From Wurfbainia villosa (taxonomy: Eukaryota; Streptophyta; Magnoliopsida; Zingiberales; Zingiberaceae), in assembly GCA_025175895.1 (NCBI GenBank), contig CM046006.1, positions 66,732,288 to 66,796,287 on the forward strand: a DNA stretch of 64,000 bases, read 5' to 3'. The notes below the pieces were generated by a model. The model made no database searches, had not been told where the DNA came from, and saw only the letters and a list, made by a program, of their open reading frames with translations. Of this stretch, positions 20,978 through 33,710 are shown piece after piece (positions within the stretch are counted from its first letter, which is position 1; every line of letters begins with the position of its first letter). The translations under genes were made by a program, and so were the position numbers.

Positions 20978-23618
20978 TGGTTGGGTCGTAACGAGCTGTG
21001 TACAACAAGTCCGAACTCAGATAAAAGGCTAAGGACACAAATAGATCATACATGTCCTTGTTTAACATAAATGGTAAGGGTCAAGTCCAAGCATGACTTT
21101 CTAAGTCTAGATTAGTCAACCAAGTTGGACTGAATTAATTTTGGGTCCCCAAGAGTCAAGTTCACTTAGTGAACAAAACTCAATTATGTTATCCCTTAGG
21201 GGGAGCTAGTCACTTGCATGTTTCTTTAATTAGTTAAACTCTTGCATGTTTAGTTTACTTTACTTGCTTAATTTAGAATGGACTAGATCAGAAACAAAAT
21301 AGTTTAAACTTGAATAACCTATTACTAAGACGAAGTGAACTGATAGAAAGTTAGGGAAGCTCTTCAAAGTGCATGTCTAGGAAGTGGTCTACATAATATC
21401 CAAAAAGGTCATATGTCTCGCCACGATCTAGTGCGCTAAGTCGAGTGGAATTAACTGAAGCTAACTCACTATGTCTTTAACTAGTTAGACCCAAGCTTAG
21501 TCCAAAGTCAGTCAAGTACTTGATTCCTTGATTGACTTTGTCTTAGAAAGTGATCCACCTGATATCCAAGAAGGCTATATGCCTCACCACTTCTTGGAAG
21601 TCAATTTTGAAAAAATTTACTTGATAAGCCCAAGATAAACTTGAATCTAACACAAGTTTAAAAAATTGAAATTTTCATTAAAATTAATCAAGTTAAAAAA
21701 ATGGATCTTCATCTCACAAAACTCATAGGAGTAACTTGTATTGGAAAACCTATTCTTGGTGAGATGAATAAGGCTAATTCAATTTAACCAACTAATTATT
21801 TCTAACAACATTTTAGGGGGAGTCAAAGAAAATTTACTTTGCAAAAATATAAAATATTTGGTCAAAATTATTAAAATACTTTCAAAACTTAAATTTATAA
21901 TAATCTTTAAAATTGTTTGAAAATGGAAGTAAGTTGAGAACTTAGGGGAAAGAAGAAAAAACTTAAGATTGAAACTTCAACTTGTCTATCTAAACTACTA
22001 GCATTTATCTTAAGTATTTTAATCAAAGACCTTGTAAATCAATAATTCAAAGGGGAAGTAAGCTTAGCATAATCTAAAGTTTCACTGATGTTAGATATTT
22101 AATATATATTTTATCACCAAGGATCCAAGCTTGGAAAGTGGTTGTCCTTATGTAAGATTGCATTCTTATCATACTTATATGCATAATTAAAGGACATACA
22201 CATTAGATTAAGGGGAGTTAAAATATTTTTGAAAAACTTATGTTAAAAATTCAAAGTAAAAGCATCATTCTAGGGAAAGATCAAGAATCTAAGGGGAGCC
22301 TAAAAGATTTGTTTTTCTAAATTATGAGATGTTTAATATCTTTTCAAAAATTAAGTTTTAAAATGAAATTGAATGAGAAATGTTCTTAAGGGGGAAAGAG
22401 AAAATTTTAAAGAATAACTCAAGTCATTCACTTGAACTTAATAAATTAGATTTATCGATCTAAGTAATGCTTAGTTACTTGATATTCAAACAACTTCCTT
22501 TCAAAGTAACTTAGCTTTATCTAAATTTGGAAAATGAGAGTTAGCTAAGCTAAGTCTAAACTTAAAATATTTTTTTTAATCTAAATAAATCATGATAGGA
22601 TCTATGTTTTGAATCTTTAATGAGAAACTATCTTGAACATTATTTTTGAAAATATAAAAAGTATATTTTAATATGGATTATTTTTAAGCTAATGAGAAAG
22701 AGAACAACCTCTTAGAAGACTAATATCAAGTTTAAAATGAAGAAGAAACACTACTTAGGTTTTGATGTATGGGGGAATTTATGACATTCAAAAGTTTATG
22801 GAAAGAATATGCTAAGGGGGAGTTTTGATACTCTCAAGGTAAAATATACATCCAAATTTTAAGAATAGAAATTCATAAAAATTGAAATCTTTAATTAAGA
22901 TGGAGAACAAAAAATAAAATTGAAAGCTTTAATTAAGGGGAGGAAACAATTAAAGGGGAATTTAAAAAAATTTCAAAACACTTAGTCTTTATTGAAGGGG
23001 AGAAATTTTCTATCAGTTGTTCTCAAAATTTTAGAAATTTTATTATATTTTGAAACACTTTTATACTTTGAAAAGCACATTTTCAAAAGCTTATCTTGAA
23101 AAACAAGTAATTTTTGAAATTTTTTGAAAAAGTTTAAGTACTTTGAAGTGCACATTCACTTTGAAAATCTCAAGTCTTTTAAAAAGCTTAGGTACTTTGA
23201 AATGTTAATTTACTGCAAAGTCTTTTTGAAAAGCTTAAATGCTTATGTCCTTTGAAATGTTTAAGTACTATTTCATAAACTTCACTTTTAATAAATCTTG
23301 TCTATTTTAAAAGCTAAGCACTTGAGCTTACTGAGTGGTTTGAACTTTGAATTTTGGCAGTTGAAAGATAATAGTATTTTGTTGTATACCAAAGGGAGAG
23401 AGAGAGATTTAAAGTTAGTATCAAAAAGAGAGAAGTAAAATTTAAAGTAAATACACTTACTTGATATTAAGAATGCATTTCATGGTTTAATTCGTTGCAT
23501 ATGAACATAAACTTTATACTTGAACTTAATGCATTGCATGTGAATATATGAATATGTGTTGAACTTAAATTCTCTTAACTTTAACTAATGTATTGTCATA
23601 TATCAAAAAGAAGGAGAT
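20978..23618 (+). other. Element B non-coding internal region
   Basis: After the gag tail there is no polymerase domain. It retains the gag-pol spacer signals of the D elements in the same order: a conserved block twice (about 21378..21432 and 21540..21600), then the inverted repeat CATCTCAC (21710..21717) with GTGAGATG (21759..21766). The remaining 1.8 kb is A-rich and scattered with GGGGGAG/AAGGGGAG purine tracts (for example near 21815, 22385, 22800, 22935, 22998). It ends in the PPT AAAAGAAGGAGAT at 23606..23618. Confidence 0.75.
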
Positions 23619-24020
23619 TGTTAGTTCAGAGACCACCACTCCTTAGTTTTGATGTATGAATTATAGTTAAAGTTAGGATCAACTTTTGTTTTAATATGCA
23701 TGTTAAGTGTGTAGGCTCAACAGGAAAGTCCTAGTAGATCATGTTAATCGGATACTAAACAGAAGACTTGACAGGTCAGGAGGACCGGACACTAAGCAGG
23801 AAGTCCAAATAGGACAGGAGACCAGACATCTAGCATGAAGATTGATTGGGTCAGGAGAATTGACAATTGACATGAAGTCCAACTGGGTCAGGGAGACCGA
23901 TAGCTGGTGGGAAGCTTTGGTGGGTCAGATCGGATGTCAAGCATGGTAAGTCTAATTAGGTAGCCGGCAAGTAAGCCTCGAGTGAAGAGATGAGACTGAG
24001 TTTTCTGTAGAGGGACAAGG
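23619..24020 (+). repeat. Element B 3' LTR, first piece
   Basis: Begins TGTTAGTTCAGAGACCACC after the PPT and aligns with 1840..2067 plus 18884 onward. It stops at CAAGG (24016..24020), the TSD of the D2-D3 tandem, and resumes at 40451. Confidence 0.88.
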
Positions 24021-25124
24021 TGTTGGATCAATGCGGTTCGCTAGAGGGGGGGGGGTGAATAGCAATAAAAACTTTTTCGTAATCGTTCGTTAAGGTACGA
24101 GTAAAACACAGCGGAAAGATAACAATAAATAAATAAAAACACGAGGGTTTTTACTTGGTTCCTAGCCTACGGCTACTACTCCAAGGCCCTAGTGGTCCTT
24201 GACCACGCACGGAGGGAAAAATACTAACCAAACTCCTCCTCGTTGAAGATAGGAGTTAAACGAATACAAAACTCGATAAAGACTCAAGGTAGAGGGACAC
24301 TCCCCCTCTCCTTGATATGATTTAAAGCTTTACTAAAAGAAATAAACTGAAATACAATTTAGAACTTTCGTTACCGACGACTTTAAAGGTTGGAGGTTGA
24401 AGCTCTAGTCGTCGTTTCGGCAGCGCTTCGTCGTAGGGATGTCGGAGAGTCGGAGCGTATCGAAAGCACTTGGAATCTTTTTTAATTGATGAAAAACCCT
24501 AGGTTTGGCCCTCCTTTTATAGCCTTTGAGCCCCTCATTGAATGGGTCTTTAGCCAATCACAAATGGGCACAAAACCCCTTGAAAAATGGTGATAACTCT
24601 TGACTACTCGAGGCTGATCCTTTGACCGAATGATCGATGGCTATCATCACGACCGATGGCGATCGATCGATTGCTAACCTTCAGCCGATCGCTTGACGCC
24701 AATCGAGTCCCTCCAATGCCGGGATCGATGCTAGGTTAGCTCAACAAAAACATAATTTCGATGGTCGTCGACCATCCGATCTCGACCTAGACCATCTATA
24801 AGAAGTCTTTGGTCGGATCTACGCTTAAGATCATCCCCGTAAAGAGGATACGACCTTACTTACGCTCGCTCACACGAGCTTACCTCAGCACTTACGTGTT
24901 GCTTTTGCTTCCGGCCTTCCACTCAATTCCTTCGGCTCCCTCCGAAGTCTCTTGAGTGTTGCCCGACCACCGCGGCTTCCTCCGGGTGTCGCTAGCCTTC
25001 AGCTCCAGCATTGAGACTTTTCTGCACACTTGATTTAGCTCATGAGATAACAATATATGCTTAACTTTGTATCGTTTGCTATAATCAAAACTCAGGTTCG
25101 ACTTAGGTGCCTACTGCACCAACA
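24021..25124 (-). repeat. D tandem, left LTR (3' LTR of D2)
   Basis: 1104 bp, TGTTGGATCAATGC to CACCAACA. Minus-strand TATA box at 24515..24521 and a CGATCG/GTCGA-rich core at about 24625..24740. Confidence 0.92.
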
Positions 25125-26057
25125 ATCTCCCCCTTTTTGATTTATGGCAAACCCACATACAAAGTTAAGTAAATAGCAAGCATGAAGAGTAATAATGTGC
25201 ATTAGAAACAAAAAATATGAAGATTAAGTTGGAGTAGTAAGGATTTTCTTCAAGTACTCCCCCTTGAGGAAACCTCCCCCTTGACCGAGGGTGAGTCTTG
25301 AAGAAAGACCTTAATCCTCCCCCTTGAGGGTTGCTTTAAGTAATTAACATTACTTAAAGTTGGCCTTAGTAAAACGTTTTAGTTAAGCCCTTTTTCCCCC
25401 TTAAGTAAAATATTAACGACATAAAGTTTAAAAAATAAGTTTAAGTAAAACGTAGACAGCACAAATAAGTTTAAGTTAAGAATTCTTTGGCCTTTTGTTA
25501 AAAGTTAACTAAGTTTTAACTTTTGGTTTAAATATGAAGTAAGAGTTAAGTTATCAAAATTTTTTTTGACCCCTTAACTTACTTTGACCTTTTTCTCCCC
25601 CTTTTGCCATATATCGAAAAGAGTGAGAGTGTGTGTGGAATAAAAGCAAGTCTTAATTTTAAAGTCCAAGCATGTTCCACATTATTTCGAAAATAATATA
25701 CTGAAAATAGGTTCATCTATAAAATGTTCGACTCATATTTGGCTTGATTGATATGAAGGATCAACCAGTCCTGGTCAGAGTCAGTTAGTATGTATGTTTA
25801 TACTCCGTGACTCATAGCGATGCACTAGCTCTACATCTGGAACCAGGAGTAAGGTCCTAACATCTCACGCCCATCTACGTGGCTAAGTACACAAACACAT
25901 TAGTCCTATGTGTTGTGAGATGTACTGGCTCCTTAAATCTATAGGTGCATGATATCTAAGGTATGTCCTATGCTAGTTCCATAAAAATGAAATTAAAGAA
26001 ATAGTAGTAAGAACATATAATTTGCATGTACCTATTCTATTAGCACATGCCCAATTT
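25125..26057 (-). other. D2 3' UTR: PPT cluster and inverted repeat
   Basis: Non-coding. Reversed PPT copies appear at 25125..25140 (terminal), 25257..25265, 25274..25282, 25317..25327, about 25390..25401 and about 25593..25605. The inverted repeat CATCTCAC (25861..25868) and GTGAGATG (25915..25922) is perfect. The near-identical D3 copy is 32804..33710. Confidence 0.85.
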
Positions 26058-29000
26058 TCATCTTAATAGACTAAATTCGACTTCGGGTAGGGGTTTAGTA
26101 AATAGGTCTGCTAAGTTAGACTTCGATTCGACGTATTCGAGTTGTATGGCTACGTTGGCCACATGTTCTCGAATGAAATGATGTTTAACTTCTATATGTT
26201 TGGTCCTAGAGTGACATATCGGATTCTTTGTAAGATTAATTGAACTAATGTTGTCTACGTGAAGTTTAGTATTCGTAAAGTCTAACTTAAAGTCGCGGAG
26301 AGTGTGCTTCATCCAAAGAAGTTGAGTGACACACTCACCCATCGCAATGTATTCGGCTTCGGTGGTTGATAAAGCGACACAGTGTTGCTTCCTACTGCAC
26401 CAACTTACTAGACTCGAGCCGAGTAGTTGACAACAACCACTCGTGCTCTTTCTATCGAGTTTACTACCGGCATAATCCGAATCGGAGTAGACGATTAGTT
26501 CGAACTCCGTAGATCTAGGGTACCAAATACCAACGTTAAGTGTACCCTTTAGATATCTAAGGATACGCTTAACTAGAGTTAGTTGAGACTCCTTAGCGCT
26601 GGTTTGAAACCTGGCGCACATACTTACTGCGAATAGGATGTCGGGTCGACTCGCAGTTAAGTATAGGAGACTTCCTATCACGCTCCTATAGTACTTTAAG
26701 TCAATGGTCTTACTTTCTAGGTCTTCTTCTATGTTAACGTTAATCGCCATTGGGGTGTTTATTACCTTGGCGTCTTGCATTCCAAATCTTTTAATTAACT
26801 CCTTAGTGTATTTTTGTTGATATAGGTATATACCATCCTTAGTTTGTTTAATTTGTAGACCTAAAAAGAAACATAACTCGCCTACCAAGTTCATTTCGAA
26901 CTCACTTTCCATGAGTGAAACGAACTTGTTTAGTAAGGCTGAGTTAGAGGTTCCAAAAATTATATCGTCTACGTAAATTTGAGCTATGAATATTTCTTTA
27001 CCTAAGGTTTTTACGAAGAGAGTTGGGTCAACTAAGCCTTGGTTAAACCCTTTTGACTTAAGATGGATTGAAAGTCTCTCGTACCAAGCTCGAGGAGCTT
27101 GTTTAAGTCCATAGAGAGCTTTCTTAAGTTTTAGAACATGGTCGGGTTTATCTAGATTTTCGAATCCGGGGGGTTGGCTAACATAAACTTCTTCTTTAAT
27201 GTATCCATTTAGGAATGCCGACTTAACATCCATTTGAAACAGCTTAAATCCTCGATGTGCGGCATAAGCTAGCAACATTCGAATGGATTCGAGTCTAGCT
27301 ACTGGGGCATAGGTTTCGTCATAATCTAATCCTTCGACTTGACTAAACCCTTTGGCGACTAACCTAGCCTTGTTTCTAACTACTTCACCTTTATCGTCAA
27401 GCTTATTTCGAAACACCCACCTTGTTCCAATTATCGTTTTGTCTTTAGGTGGTGGTACTAATTCCCACACTTCATTCCTAGTAAATTGAGCTAGCTCTTC
27501 TTGCATTGCAATAATCCAATCGGGATCAAGAAGAGCTTGTTAAATTGATTTGGGTTCTATCTTTGAAATTAAGGAAATTTGACTAAGGTTCCTATAGGAT
27601 GCTCTAGTTCGAACTCCTAGATTAGGATCTCCTATCACTTGGTCGATAGGATGATTCGTTTGAGTCCTAGTTGGATTTGGGTTTGAGTCTACAACTTGAT
27701 CCATAGGATGACTCGTTTGAGTTCTAGTTTGGTTGGAGTCATCTATCACTTGATCAATAGAGTGATTTGGTTGAACACTAGTTTGACTCGGATCACTTGT
27801 CACTTGGTCGACAAGAGAAGTTGGTTGATGTGGATTAGACTCGATCTCAGGGTCGGAGACGAGTTTGGTATCAGTGGGCTCAACACTTGGGGTCATTAAG
27901 GGTTTTGTAGGTTCCGGCACTTCATCGAACACTACATTAAGAGTCTCTTCGACTCTAAGGGTGTCGTGGTTATATACTCTATAAGCTCGACTTGTAGTCG
28001 AGTATCCTAGAAAGATTCCGGTCGTGGTTTTGGATGTAAATTTCCCTAGGTAATCCTTAGTGTTTAGGATATGTGTACCTTACACCCAAATACCCTAAAG
28101 TACTTGATGTTAGGTATTTTATCGTGATAAATCTCGTACGAGGTCTTAAGGTGCCTTTTTACCATAAAGATCCTATTTTGGACATAGCATGTCGTACTCA
28201 CGGCTTCTGCCCAAAACCTATTGGGTAGGTCGTATTCGTTCAACATGGTCCTAGCGGCTTCTTGTAGAGTTCGGTTTTTCCGCTCCACTAGGCCATTTTG
28301 TTGAGGGGTCCTAGGGCAAGAGAATTCATGGTGGTATCCATTTAGGTTACAGAAGTCGGTGAACCTTTGATTTTCGAATTCACCACCATGATCGCTTCTA
28401 AGTATTTTAACCTTAAGGTCTTTTTGATTCTCGATTAATTTGAATAGATTGATTAATTGATCTAGGGTATCATTTTTATGTTTGATGAACCTAACCCAGG
28501 TAAACCTGGAGTAGTCGTCAATTATGACTAAGCAATATTGACTTTTATTGAGTGACTTGGCTCCATGTGAATCGAATAGATCCATATGTAGGAGCTCAAG
28601 TACACTTGAGGTTCGTTCTTGGTTAGTTAACTTGTGTTGTGTCCTGATTGTTTTCCTTGTTGACAAGCATTACAGACTTTATTAACCAAATTGTTGAGGT
28701 TGGGTAAGCCTCTGACTAAGCCACTCTGACTCATCTTGTGGACGAGTCTTGGGTCGCAGTGGAGTCGTCGGTGCCACAACCATGATTCCTCTTCCAGTGT
28801 CATAAGACATTTGGCTGAGGAATTGATTAAGTTAATTGTATAAATGTTATTTGTCCTAGTTCCTTTGAGTATTGTTTTAGCTGTTTTATTTGTTTTAATT
28901 ACACATTCATTTTCTAAAAATACGACCTTATAGTTATTGTCACATAATTGGCTTACGCTAAGCAGGTTATATTCGAAATTCTCTACAAGTAATACATTTT

Positions 29001-29157
29001 TAATAATAAAATTCGAGTTAAGCTCGATATCACCTGATCCGATGATTTTGAGCTTGTCTTTATTCCCAAAAGCTACCGATCCTTATCGTTTGAATCGAAG
29101 CTTTGTGAATTTGAGTTGATCCCCGATCATGTGTCGGGAGCAACCGCTGTCCAACAT
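26058..29157 (-). pseudogene. pol: D2 pol: protease to RNase H, RT/RNase H part intact
   Basis: Protease starts at 29157 with an intact DSG. Integrase core (28666..28064) has HMDLFD, RSDHGGEF and QQNGLVERKN, a complete D,D-35-E triad. The RT/RNase H frame is open from 27506 to 26058 (482 codons): FQMDVKSAFLNG (~90-101), LYGLKQAPRAW (131-141), YVDD (178-181), DSDYAGSKLDRKSTSG (~342-357), STTEAEY (380-386). Lesions: indels near 28750, a shift near 28645, a 2-bp insertion near 28075, TAA at 27540..27542 (D3 has GAA), and a terminal CGA to TGA at 26058 that costs only about nine residues. As a polyprotein it is broken; the RT/RNase H region alone looks well preserved. Confidence 0.92.
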
Positions 29158-29849
29158 CCATTGATCCTACACACAAGGTGGTTGGATTGGATGTTAGATT
29201 TTTTTAAAAAAATTGGTTGTAAGTTGTTAAACCTAGGTCATCTCACCTGTGTCTATATGATCAAGCATGTTATACTTATGTGTTTTTTGTGAGATGATTT
29301 CCAATTAAGTTGATTAAGTGTATTTAGGTTCAAGTAATTTTATGTTAGATTTGGATTTGACCCTAGGCTTGTCAAGTTTACCTTTTCAAGATCATGGCTT
29401 CCAGGTCGTGGCGAGGCACAGAGGCCTTCTTTTATCGGATCATCGACCACTTCCTTAGACAAAGCCATGTTCAAGAAAATGATGACTTGACTCACCTAAG
29501 ATTATTTCCTAGTCTAACTGGTTATTTTTGAAAAGAGGCTCCCCGAGACTCAATCTTTTCGAAGAATTTTAGTTGGTTATGTTTTTGAAAAGAGGCTCCC
29601 CGAGGCTCAATCTTTTCGAAGAATTTTAGTTGGTTATGTTTTTGAAAAGAGGCTCCCCGAGGCTCAATTTTTCGAAGAATTTTAGTTGGTTATGTTTCTG
29701 AAAAGAGGCTCCCCGAGGCTCAATCTTTTCGAAGTTGATTATGTTCATGTTCTAAGTGAGTTCACAAGTTTTAAAGTACAAACTTTCTAAGTTAAAGCAT
29801 GCAATTTCTAAGTTAAAGCACAAGCATTCTAAGTTAAAACATGAAATTT
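29158..29849 (-). other. D2 gag-pol spacer
   Basis: Non-coding between the gag stop and protease. It contains the inverted repeat (29239..29246 with 29289..29296), the conserved block (29394..29475), a 57-bp tandem array (29522..29735) and short repeats of TTCTAAGTTAAAGCA (29787..29870). The stop codon TAG lies immediately before the protease codons DQWMLDSG, preceded by a pyrimidine-rich stretch, so a splice acceptor is possible. Confidence 0.7.
29522..29735. repeat. 57-bp tandem array, four units (D2)
   Basis: GAAAAGAGGCTCCCCGAG starts at 29530, 29587, 29644 and 29700 (periods 57, 57, 56). Each unit has GAAAAGA and TCTTTTC arms around a GC-rich loop. The same array is at 37206..37419 in D3. 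It is absent from D1. Confidence 0.92.
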
Positions 29850-31490
29850 CTAAGTTAAAGCACAAACATGTTTTGTACTGGCTCCCCCTAGACCGTTGAA
29901 TCGGTTCGGTTTATCCACATAGTGGATTTGGTCCTTGGGAATCCAGTACGGGTTGGATCCTAGAGTTGAAATCAAAAGGTTCTTAGGGACCCATGCTTGG
30001 ACATGTTTCCTATGTTGACTTACAATCGACATATACGACCTATTAGTCGTGTTTGAGTTAAATCCTAGTCCAGCCTTGTTGTACACGGCCCTTTGAGATC
30101 CAAGTAGAAGGTCAAGTCCTTTGGATCCCGAAGTGAACCTTTCCAACCTGTTCCTAAGATCTTCGACTTGACTTTTCAAGAGAGAGTTCTCAACTTCGAG
30201 CTTTTCAACTCGAGTTGAGTCCTTCTCTTGAACTCGACTAGTCGAAGAGGTTAGGGAGACCTCGTGTTTGAGGAGTTTAACCTCCTCAACAAGGGTCTCG
30301 ACCTTGGACTTGGACTTAGCTAACTTCCTAGACAAAAACCTAACCGTATTATGTAAAGTATTAAATAAAGTTCGACTTACTTTAAGGGTATCTTTTGAAC
30401 CGGATGCGTATCCGTGGCTTGACTTGAAGGTAGCTTCGTAGTCCGAGTCATCCTCAGGTTCTGACTCAAGTTCAGGCTCGGTCTCCGTGTCCGACTCAAT
30501 TGATTTCGCCATGAAGACATGGTCTTCGTCTTCTTCGGATGACGCTTCTTCCCATGTCGCGTTGAGGGCCTTCTTGTGCTTAGGTGCTTGGTGGTTCAGC
30601 TTGGGGCACTCGGACTTGATATGTCCAAACCTGTTACACTCATAACACCTAATATTAGAACTTTTAGGCTTACCTTGGTTGAGTCGAGTCGTGGTTCGCT
30701 TTCGTCCCTTGGCTATCCTTCGAGCTAGGTTCATTAGTTCGGCAGTCAACTCCGGGTCAACTTCTTCTTCGGACTCATCTTCCTCCTCGGTTGGTGGTGG
30801 CTTGCTTGCGATTTTCTTCTTCTTTGATCCTGCAAACAAGGCTATACCCCTCTCGGGTTCCGAGTTGGACTGCTCATGTAATTCGAAATCGGAAAAGAGT
30901 TCATCTAACCTAATTTTAGAAAGATCCTTGGAGACCTTGTAGGCATCGACCATGGATGCCCACAAGGTAGTCCTCGGAAACGAGTTTAGAACATACCTTA
31001 TAAGGTCGCGGTTTTTGACCTTTTGCCCGATTGCGTGTAGGTTGTTGACTATGTCCTGGACTCGGGCGTGAAGTTGGGTCGCGGACTCGTGTTCCTGCAT
31101 TTTTAGGTTATATAGTTTATTGAAAAGAAGATCACGCTTACATACCTTGGCTTCATCGGTCCCTTCGTGTAGCTCCACTAGTTTCGTCCAAAGATCTTTT
31201 GCGCTTATGAAGGGGCCGACGCGATTTAGCTCCTCCTTGGATAGGCCGCATTGGAGGATTTGTGTTGCCTTGGCGTCGGCTTCGACTTGTCGTTTTGTCG
31301 CAATGGTCCATTGATCATAATCCAAGGAGTCACCCACTTCATTAGTCGGAAGTGTGAAACCCGTTTGGATTATGATCCACATCTCAATTTGGGTTTTGAG
31401 AAAGCATTCCATCCGACCCTTCTAATAACGGAAGTCATCTCTATTGTAAAATGGAGGTCGGACGGTGCTAAAACCCTCGAGATGGGCCAT
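29850..31490 (-). pseudogene. gag: D2 gag, one in-frame stop near the start
   Basis: 547 codons from MAHLEGFSTVRPPF (31490) to TAG at 29850. A TAG at 31422..31424 replaces the Trp codon of RYWKGRM; downstream the frame is open for 520 codons. Capsid domain UBN2 type, zinc knuckle CYECNRFGHIKSEC at 30606..30647, an acidic Ser/Glu region, a coiled coil near residues 410-450, and two C-terminal WVPK/WIPK motifs. Apart from the single stop it looks close to functional. The D3 copy lacks this stop. Confidence 0.9.
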
Positions 31491-31691
31491 TAGAACAAAA
31501 GACACAAATAGACGGAGATGAAGAAACTAACAACGACAAAAACACGAAAACAAGTACCAAGACTCGCGTCTTGGATTAGTAGTGCGGGAGAAAAACTTAA
31601 CAAGACGAAATAAATAAAAAAATAGAATTAAAAGAAAAATAAATCTGTAAAAAGGCTAGATTGGTGGTTTCACCAAATCTTAGCAACCCCT

Positions 31692-31704
31692 GGCTCTGAT
31701 ACCA
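31692..31704 (-). promoter_or_regulatory. Primer-binding site of D2
   Basis: TGGTATCAGAGCC on the minus strand, two bases from the LTR edge. This is the site expected to pair with the initiator-Met tRNA 3' end. It is identical at 39376..39388 in D3. Confidence 0.88.
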
Positions 31705-31706
31705 AT

Positions 31707-32803
31707 TGTTGGATCGATGCGGTTCGCTAGAGGGGGGGGGGTGAATAGCGATAAAAACTTTTTCGTAATCGTTCGTTAAGGTACGAGTAAAACGCAGCGG
31801 AAAGATAACAATAAATAAATAAAAACACGAGGGTTTTTACTTGGTTCATAGCCTACGGCTACTACTCCAAGGCCCTAGTGGTCCTTAACCACGCACGGAG
31901 GGCAAAATACTAACCAAACTCCTTCTCGTTGGAGATAGGAGTTAAACGAATACAAAACTCGATAAAGACTCAAGGTAGAGGGACACTCCCCCTCTCCTTG
32001 ATATGATTTAAAGATTTACTAAAAGAAATAAACTGAAATACAATTTAGAACTTTAATCAAGCGACTTTAAAGGTTGGAGGTTGAAGCTCTAGTCGTCGTC
32101 TCGGCAGTGCTTCGTCGTAGGGATGTCGGAGAGTCGGAGTGTATCGAAAGCACTTGGAAGCTTTTTTAATTGATGAAAAACCCTAGGTTTGGCCCTCCTT
32201 TTATAGCCTTTGAGCCCCTCATCGAATGGGTCTTTAGCCAATCACAAATGGGCACAAAACCCCTTGAAAAATGGTGATAACTCTTGACTACTCGAGGTTG
32301 ATCCTTTGACCAGTGATCGTGATGGTCATCATCGATCGGTGATGCGCGACATCGATCGATTGCTAACTGCTGATCATTGTTTGGCGGCGGTCGAGTCCTC
32401 AAGTTAGCGATCGTGATGCTGAATAAAAACATAATTTCGATGGTCGTCGACCATCCGATCTCGACCTAGACCATCTATAAGAAGTCTTTGGTCGGATCTA
32501 CGCTTAAGATCATCCCCGTAAAGAGGATACGACCTTACTTACGCTCGCTCACACGAGCTTACCTCAGTACTTACGTGTTGCTTTTGCTTCCGGCCTTCCA
32601 CTCAATTCCTTCGGCTCCCTCCGAAGTCTCTTGAGTGTCGCCCGACCACCGCGGCTTCCTCCGGGTGTCGCTAGCCTTCAGCTCTAGCGTTGAGACTTTT
32701 CTGCACACTTGATTTAGCTCATGAGATAACAATATATGCTTAACTTTGTATCGTTTGCTATAATCAAAACTCAGGTTCGACTTAGGTGCCTACTGCACCA
32801 ACA
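31707..32803 (-). repeat. D tandem, shared middle LTR
   Basis: 1097 bp. It serves as the 5' LTR of D2 and the 3' LTR of D3. It matches the outer LTRs closely except at 32310..32420, where the CGATC-rich core is rearranged. Confidence 0.92.
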
Positions 32804-33710
32804 ATCTCCCCCTTTTTGATTTATGGCAAACCCACATACAAAGTTAAGTAAATAGCAAGCATGAAGAGTAATAATGTGCATGAGAAACAAAAAATATGAC
32901 GATTAAGTTGGAGTAGTAAGGATTTTCTTCAAGTACTCCCCCTTGAGGAAACCTCCCCCTTGACCGAGGGTGAGTCTTGAAGAAAGACCTTAATCCTCCC
33001 CCTTGAGGGTTGCTTTAAGTAATTAACATTACTTAAAGTTGGCCTTAGTAAAACGTTTTAGTTAAGCCCTTTTTCCCCCTTAAGTAAAACATTAACGACA
33101 TAAAGTTTAAAAAATAAGTTTAAGTAAAACGTAGACAGCACAAATAAGTTTAAGTTAAGAATTCTTTGGCCTTTTGTTAAAAGTTAACTAAGTTTTAACT
33201 TTTGGTTTAAATATGAAGTAAGAGTTAAGTTATGAAAAAAATTTTTGACCCCTTAACTTACTTTGGCCTTTTTCTCCCCCTTTTGCCATATATCGAAAAG
33301 AGTGAGAGTGTGTGTGGAATAAAACCAAGTCTTAATTTTATAGTCCAAGCATGTTCCACATTATTTCGAAAATAATATACTGAAAATAGGTTCATCTATA
33401 AAATGTTCGACTCATATTTGGCTTGATTGATATGAAGGATCAACCAGTCCTGGTCAGAGTCGGTTAGTATGTATGATTATACTTCGTGGCTCATAGCGAT
33501 GCACTAGCTCTACATCTGGAACCAGGAGTAAGGTCCTAACATCTCACGCCCATCTACGTGGCTAAGTACACAAACACATTAGTCCTATGTGTTGTGAGAT
33601 GTACTGGCTCCTTAAATCTATAGGTGCATGATATCTAAGGTATGTCCTATGCTAGTTCCATAAAAATGAAATTAAAGAAATAGTAGTAAGAACATATAAT
33701 TTGCATGTAC
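32804..33710 (-). other. D3 3' UTR: PPT cluster and inverted repeat
   Basis: A near-identical copy of the D2 3' UTR, with the same PPT series (32804 onward, 32936..33007, about 33068 and 33270). Inverted repeat CATCTCAC 33540..33547 with GTGAGATG 33594..33601. Confidence 0.85.

Noticed and set aside
29522..29735. A repeated 19-residue peptide encoded by the 57-bp array
   Set aside because: One unit has lost a base, which breaks the frame; no start codon or conserved context.
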